The position numbers and the translations under genes were made by a program. Below are positions 61,607-64,000 of a DNA stretch of 64,000 nt, piece by piece. The first letter of the stretch is position 1; the number at the start of each line of letters is the position of its first letter. The notes under the pieces are model-generated. The model made no database searches, had not been told where the DNA came from, and saw only the letters and a program-made list of their open reading frames with translations. The DNA is from Candidatus Binatia bacterium (GTDB lineage: Bacteria > Desulfobacterota > Binatia > UBA12015): assembly GCA_036563615.1 (NCBI GenBank), contig DATCMB010000023.1, forward strand, positions 400,580 through 464,579. The letters are read 5' to 3'.

Positions 61607-62224
61607 ATGAGCCTCTTCTATCGGATCGCGTACTGGCTTGGCGTGACGCCGTGGGAGCAAGCTCTCGAGCAACCGTCGGTCGCGCGTCAGCTCGCGGCGC
61701 TGTTCGACCGCGAGGAAGAAGGACGCGAGCCGCCGTACGGCCGTGTGCTCGACCTCGGCTGCGGCAGCGGCATCCACGCCGTCGAGCTCGCGCGCCGCGG
61801 CTGGCAGGTGGTTGGCGTCGACGCTGTGCCGCGGGCGATCGAGCGGGCGCGCGAGCGCGCTCGCGCGCAGGGCGTGAGCGTCGACTTTCGCCTCGGCGAC
61901 GTCACCGACCTCGCGGCCCTGCACCTCGAGCCCGGCTTCCGCCTGTTCCTCGACTTCGGCACCGTGCACGGCCTCACGCCGGAGCAGTGCCTCGCGGTGG
62001 GGCGCGCGGTCACCGCGCTCGCCGCGCCCGACGCGACGTTGCTGATGATCGCCTTTGCGCCCGGCCGCCGGCCGCCGCTGCCGCGCGGCCTCGACCGCGC
62101 GGAGATCGAGCGCATCTACCCCGGGTGGACGATCACCGACGAGCTGGCGCAGGACGCGGAGCTGCCGTGGGTGCTCGAGAAGGTCGGCGCGGCGCCGCGG
62201 TGGTACCGGCTGCGGCGGGGGTGA
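61607..62224 (+). CDS. Class I SAM-dependent methyltransferase
   Basis: A 205-aa class I methyltransferase. Motif I is VLDLGCGSGIHAVELA (about 46-61), followed by the acidic strand VVGVDAVPRAIERA and a later VDFRLGDVTDLA; the hydrophobic motif FLDFGTVHGL follows. A GGGAAGGGTC site precedes the ATG. The acceptor is unknown; the length and motifs fit the general small-molecule methyltransferase group (thiopurine- or arsenite-like). It is not clearly in an operon. Confidence 0.82.
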   Translation: MSLFYRIAYWLGVTPWEQALEQPSVARQLAALFDREEEGREPPYGRVLDLGCGSGIHAVELARRGWQVVGVDAVPRAIERARERARAQGVSVDFRLGDVTDLAALHLEPGFRLFLDFGTVHGLTPEQCLAVGRAVTALAAPDATLLMIAFAPGRRPPLPRGLDRAEIERIYPGWTITDELAQDAELPWVLEKVGAAPRWYRLRRG

Positions 62225-62294
62225 GGTGCGAGACGCGCGTGCCGTTGGCGACCGCGACACCCACAGAGCTGCGCGTGGGGCCCGAGATGAAGCG

Positions 62295-62546
62295 TCACGC
62301 CACGTAGTCGGAGAACTCGTCCGGTGTGGCGTCGAAATCCGCGGCCATGCGAATCGTGCCCTTCGCCGAGCCTGGCTTCCGAGGCACGCCCCCCGTCACG
62401 GGCACGAGCCGCAGGATCGGGCGTTTGGCCTCGGCGATGATCACCTCGTCGCCCGCGAGAGCCCGGCGCACGAACTCGGAGAAGCGCGCCCTCGCCTCGC
62501 CGATCTTGACCTGGATGCGTGTCGCCTTGGTTGGCTTGCGAGGCAT
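62295..62546 (-). CDS. Phd/YefM-type antitoxin, no toxin partner visible
   Basis: An 83-aa protein with the Phd/YefM N-terminal DNA-binding fold (KIGEARARFSEFVRRALAGDEVIIA, then RPILRLVPV) and a C-terminal toxin-binding tail. In complete systems a PIN- or RelE-type toxin gene follows within a few bases; here the next gene downstream on the same strand is the divergent methyltransferase's opposite strand, and no toxin ORF is seen. It may be a stand-alone regulator or the remnant of a lost toxin-antitoxin pair. Confidence 0.75.
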   Translation of the reverse strand: MPRKPTKATRIQVKIGEARARFSEFVRRALAGDEVIIAEAKRPILRLVPVTGGVPRKPGSAKGTIRMAADFDATPDEFSDYVA

Positions 62547-62681
62547 GTTGGCACCCTAGAGGAGCGACGCCGCTCACCCAACCAGCGGCGCTCGATGCTC
62601 AGGCTCGGGCACGTTGGCCGGCCGCCCGGCGCCTCTCCACAAACGTTGCATGGCGCGTGCACTTTTGCTGATCTGAGCGCA

Positions 62682-62699
62682 CCCGACCATCCGGTCGGG
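62682..62699. promoter_or_regulatory. Palindrome CCCGACC-N4-GGTCGGG before thiolase gene
   Basis: A perfect 7-bp inverted repeat with a 4-bp centre ending 46 bp before the thiolase ATG. The GACC/GGTC core and 18-bp length resemble operators of TetR-family fatty-acid regulators. It could also form a small RNA hairpin. The bound regulator is not in the window. Confidence 0.45.
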
Positions 62700-62745
62700 A
62701 CCCCCTCCAACACGCGCACAACGCAACGAGAAGGAGCCAAGCAGC

Positions 62746-63939
62746 ATGGGTCGCAAAGTGTACGTCGTCGGCGTCGGCATGACGAAGTTCGAGAAGCCCG
62801 GTGCGAGGAACTGGGACTACCCCGACATGGCGAAGGAAGCGGGCGAGAAGGCCCTCGCCGACGCGGGTATCAGCTACGACCTCGTCGAGCAGGCGTGCGT
62901 CGGCTACTGCTACGGCGACTCGACCTGCGGGCAGCGCGCCGTCTACCAGCTCGGCCTCACCGGCATCCCGATCTACAACGTCAATAACAACTGCTCGACC
63001 GGCTCGACCGCGCTCTTCATGGCGAAGCAGTTCATCGAGGGCGGCATCGCCGACTGCGTGCTCGCGCTCGGCTTCGAGAAGATGGAGAAGGGCTCGCTCG
63101 GCGTCAAGTACAACGACCGCACCAACCCCATGGACAAGCAGTTCATGCTGATGAACGAGCTCCGTGGCGTCGGTGCGGCTCCGGTCGCGCCGCAGTTCTT
63201 CGGCAACGCCGGCCGCGAGCACATGGAGAAGTACGGCACGACGCCGGACCACTTCGCCAAGATCGGCTGGAAGAACCACAAGCACTCGGTGAACAACCCG
63301 TACTCGCAGTTCCAGGACGAGTACTCGCTCGAGCAGATCAAGGCGGCACCGATGGTGTGGGATCCGCTGACCAAGCTGCAGTGCTGTCCGACCTCGGACG
63401 GCGGCGCGGCCGCGATCCTGGCAAGCGAAGATTTCGTCAAGAAGCACGGCCTGCAGGCGAAGGCGGTCGAGATCCTCGGCATGGCGATGACCACCGACTT
63501 CCCGAGCACCTTCGAGGAGAAGAGCTCGATGAAGCTCGTCGGCTACGACATGACCAAGGAGGCCGCGCGCCGCGTCTACGAGCAGTCCGGCTACGGCCCC
63601 GAGAACGTCGACGTCGTCGAGCTGCACGACTGCTTCTCGGCGAACGAGCTGATCACCTACGAGGCGCTTGGCCTCTGCCCCGAGGGCAAGGCGGGCGAGT
63701 TCATCGACTCCGGCGCCAACACCTACGGCGGCAAGGTGGTCGTGAACCCGTCGGGCGGCCTGATCTCGAAGGGCCACCCGCTCGGCGCGACCGGCCTTGC
63801 GCAGTGCGCGGAGCTCAACTGGCAGCTGCGCGGCGAGGCGGACAAGCGTCAGGTGAAGGACGCGAAGATCGCGCTGCAGCACAACCTGGGGTTGGGTGGT
63901 GCTGCGGTGGTGACGATGTACCGGAAGGCGCAGTTCTGA
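62746..63939 (+). CDS. SCP-x-type thiolase (lipid-transfer/acetyl-CoA acyltransferase)
   Basis: A 397-aa thiolase of the sterol-carrier-protein-x group. The nucleophile Cys is in NVNNNCSTGSTALF (about 84-97), the second catalytic His region is HDCFSANELITYEALGLC, and the C-terminal NPSGGLISKGHPLGATGLAQ carries the GHP catalytic motif. This is a beta-ketoacyl-CoA thiolase acting on branched or sterol side-chain CoA esters in family members. The start ATG has GAAGGAGCC-like sequence upstream, and a palindromic operator-like site lies in the promoter region. Codon use is more optimised than in neighbours, suggesting high expression. Confidence 0.92.
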   Translation: MGRKVYVVGVGMTKFEKPGARNWDYPDMAKEAGEKALADAGISYDLVEQACVGYCYGDSTCGQRAVYQLGLTGIPIYNVNNNCSTGSTALFMAKQFIEGGIADCVLALGFEKMEKGSLGVKYNDRTNPMDKQFMLMNELRGVGAAPVAPQFFGNAGREHMEKYGTTPDHFAKIGWKNHKHSVNNPYSQFQDEYSLEQIKAAPMVWDPLTKLQCCPTSDGGAAAILASEDFVKKHGLQAKAVEILGMAMTTDFPSTFEEKSSMKLVGYDMTKEAARRVYEQSGYGPENVDVVELHDCFSANELITYEALGLCPEGKAGEFIDSGANTYGGKVVVNPSGGLISKGHPLGATGLAQCAELNWQLRGEADKRQVKDAKIALQHNLGLGGAAVVTMYRKAQF

Positions 63940-63969
63940 GCTGAGCTGCTGCTGATTGACTGATGTACG

Positions 63970-63999
63970 GCGGGCGCGCGGCGAAGGTCGCGCGCCCGC
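63970..63999 (+). terminator. Terminator-like hairpin after thiolase gene
   Basis: A perfect 11-bp inverted repeat (GCGGGCGCGCG at 63970-63980 against 63989-63999, loop of 8). It is 30 bp after the thiolase stop. No T-run is visible in the window, as it ends at 64000, so rho-independence is not shown. Confidence 0.6.
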
Positions 64000-64000
64000 T

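Noticed and set aside
1..64000. tRNA, rRNA, CRISPR arrays, transposases, integrases
   Set aside because: No cloverleaf-like conserved arm, ribosomal sequence, repeat-spacer array or transposase/integrase reading was seen on either strand.

Overview
This is a very GC-rich bacterial chromosome segment, almost wall-to-wall with genes on both strands. GTG and TTG starts are common. No rRNA, tRNA, CRISPR array, phage or insertion sequence is visible. The gene mix suggests an environmental, probably soil, lipid-oxidising lineage: Baeyer-Villiger-type flavin monooxygenases, acyl-CoA ligase, enoyl-CoA hydratase, SCP-x-type thiolase, a P450, sulfotransferase plus DUF1214, and large wHTH-AAA-TPR regulators. 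That fits Binatota, Myxococcota or related former deltaproteobacteria, but the window has no marker gene that proves it.

Layout. 0-8 kb: adenosine deaminase cut by the window edge, GST, SGNH hydrolase, a BVMO-like monooxygenase and two GT-B-like proteins in an ATGA-coupled operon. 8-12 kb: UDP-galactopyranose-mutase-like protein, a secreted CSLREA beta-helix protein with 13 C-x4-C repeats, and a small HEWGH membrane protein. 12.6-15.9 kb: a scrambled region holding a rearranged AAA regulator pseudogene and three tandem small secreted paralogues, each with its own terminator, the third decayed. 16-24 kb: two glycoside-hydrolase-like proteins, methyltransferase, cation/proton antiporter, enoyl-CoA hydratase, lipoprotein. 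24-33 kb: two wHTH-AAA regulators around an ABC exporter pair and a possible 2OG-type oxygenase. 33-37 kb: MFS transporter, TetR regulator and a divergent BVMO with a palindromic operator. 37-45 kb: a lipid block with a secreted phosphoesterase, a HAD-PlsC fusion, a full-length PlsB, acyl-CoA ligase and 2-hydroxyacid dehydrogenase. 45-51 kb: STN-like secreted protein, DsbA/FrnE protein, MFS, xanthine/uracil permease with an extra C-terminal domain, two lipoproteins. 51-55 kb: the most striking locus. 55-64 kb: histone-like protein, a truncated two-component remnant, DUF2855, a broken VOC gene, GFA, DUF1214-sulfotransferase, GNAT, methyltransferase, lone Phd antitoxin and thiolase.

The strongest candidate for something undescribed is at 51.2-55.1 kb. 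A single 880-residue ORF fuses a UbiB/ABC1 atypical kinase to a complete cytochrome P450. It is divergent from an ECF sigma factor operon (sigma, a 72-aa one-TM protein, a 4-TM protein). The 147-bp gap carries the same bipartite element, GAACCTT-N13-GGGTAC, once on each strand, as expected if the ECF factor drives both its own operon and the kinase-P450 gene.

Two places (about 13.73 kb and 56.24 kb) show regulator genes broken so that the two parts lie on opposite strands with material lost at the join. They may be real inversions or amplification/assembly chimeras; read mapping across the joins would decide.
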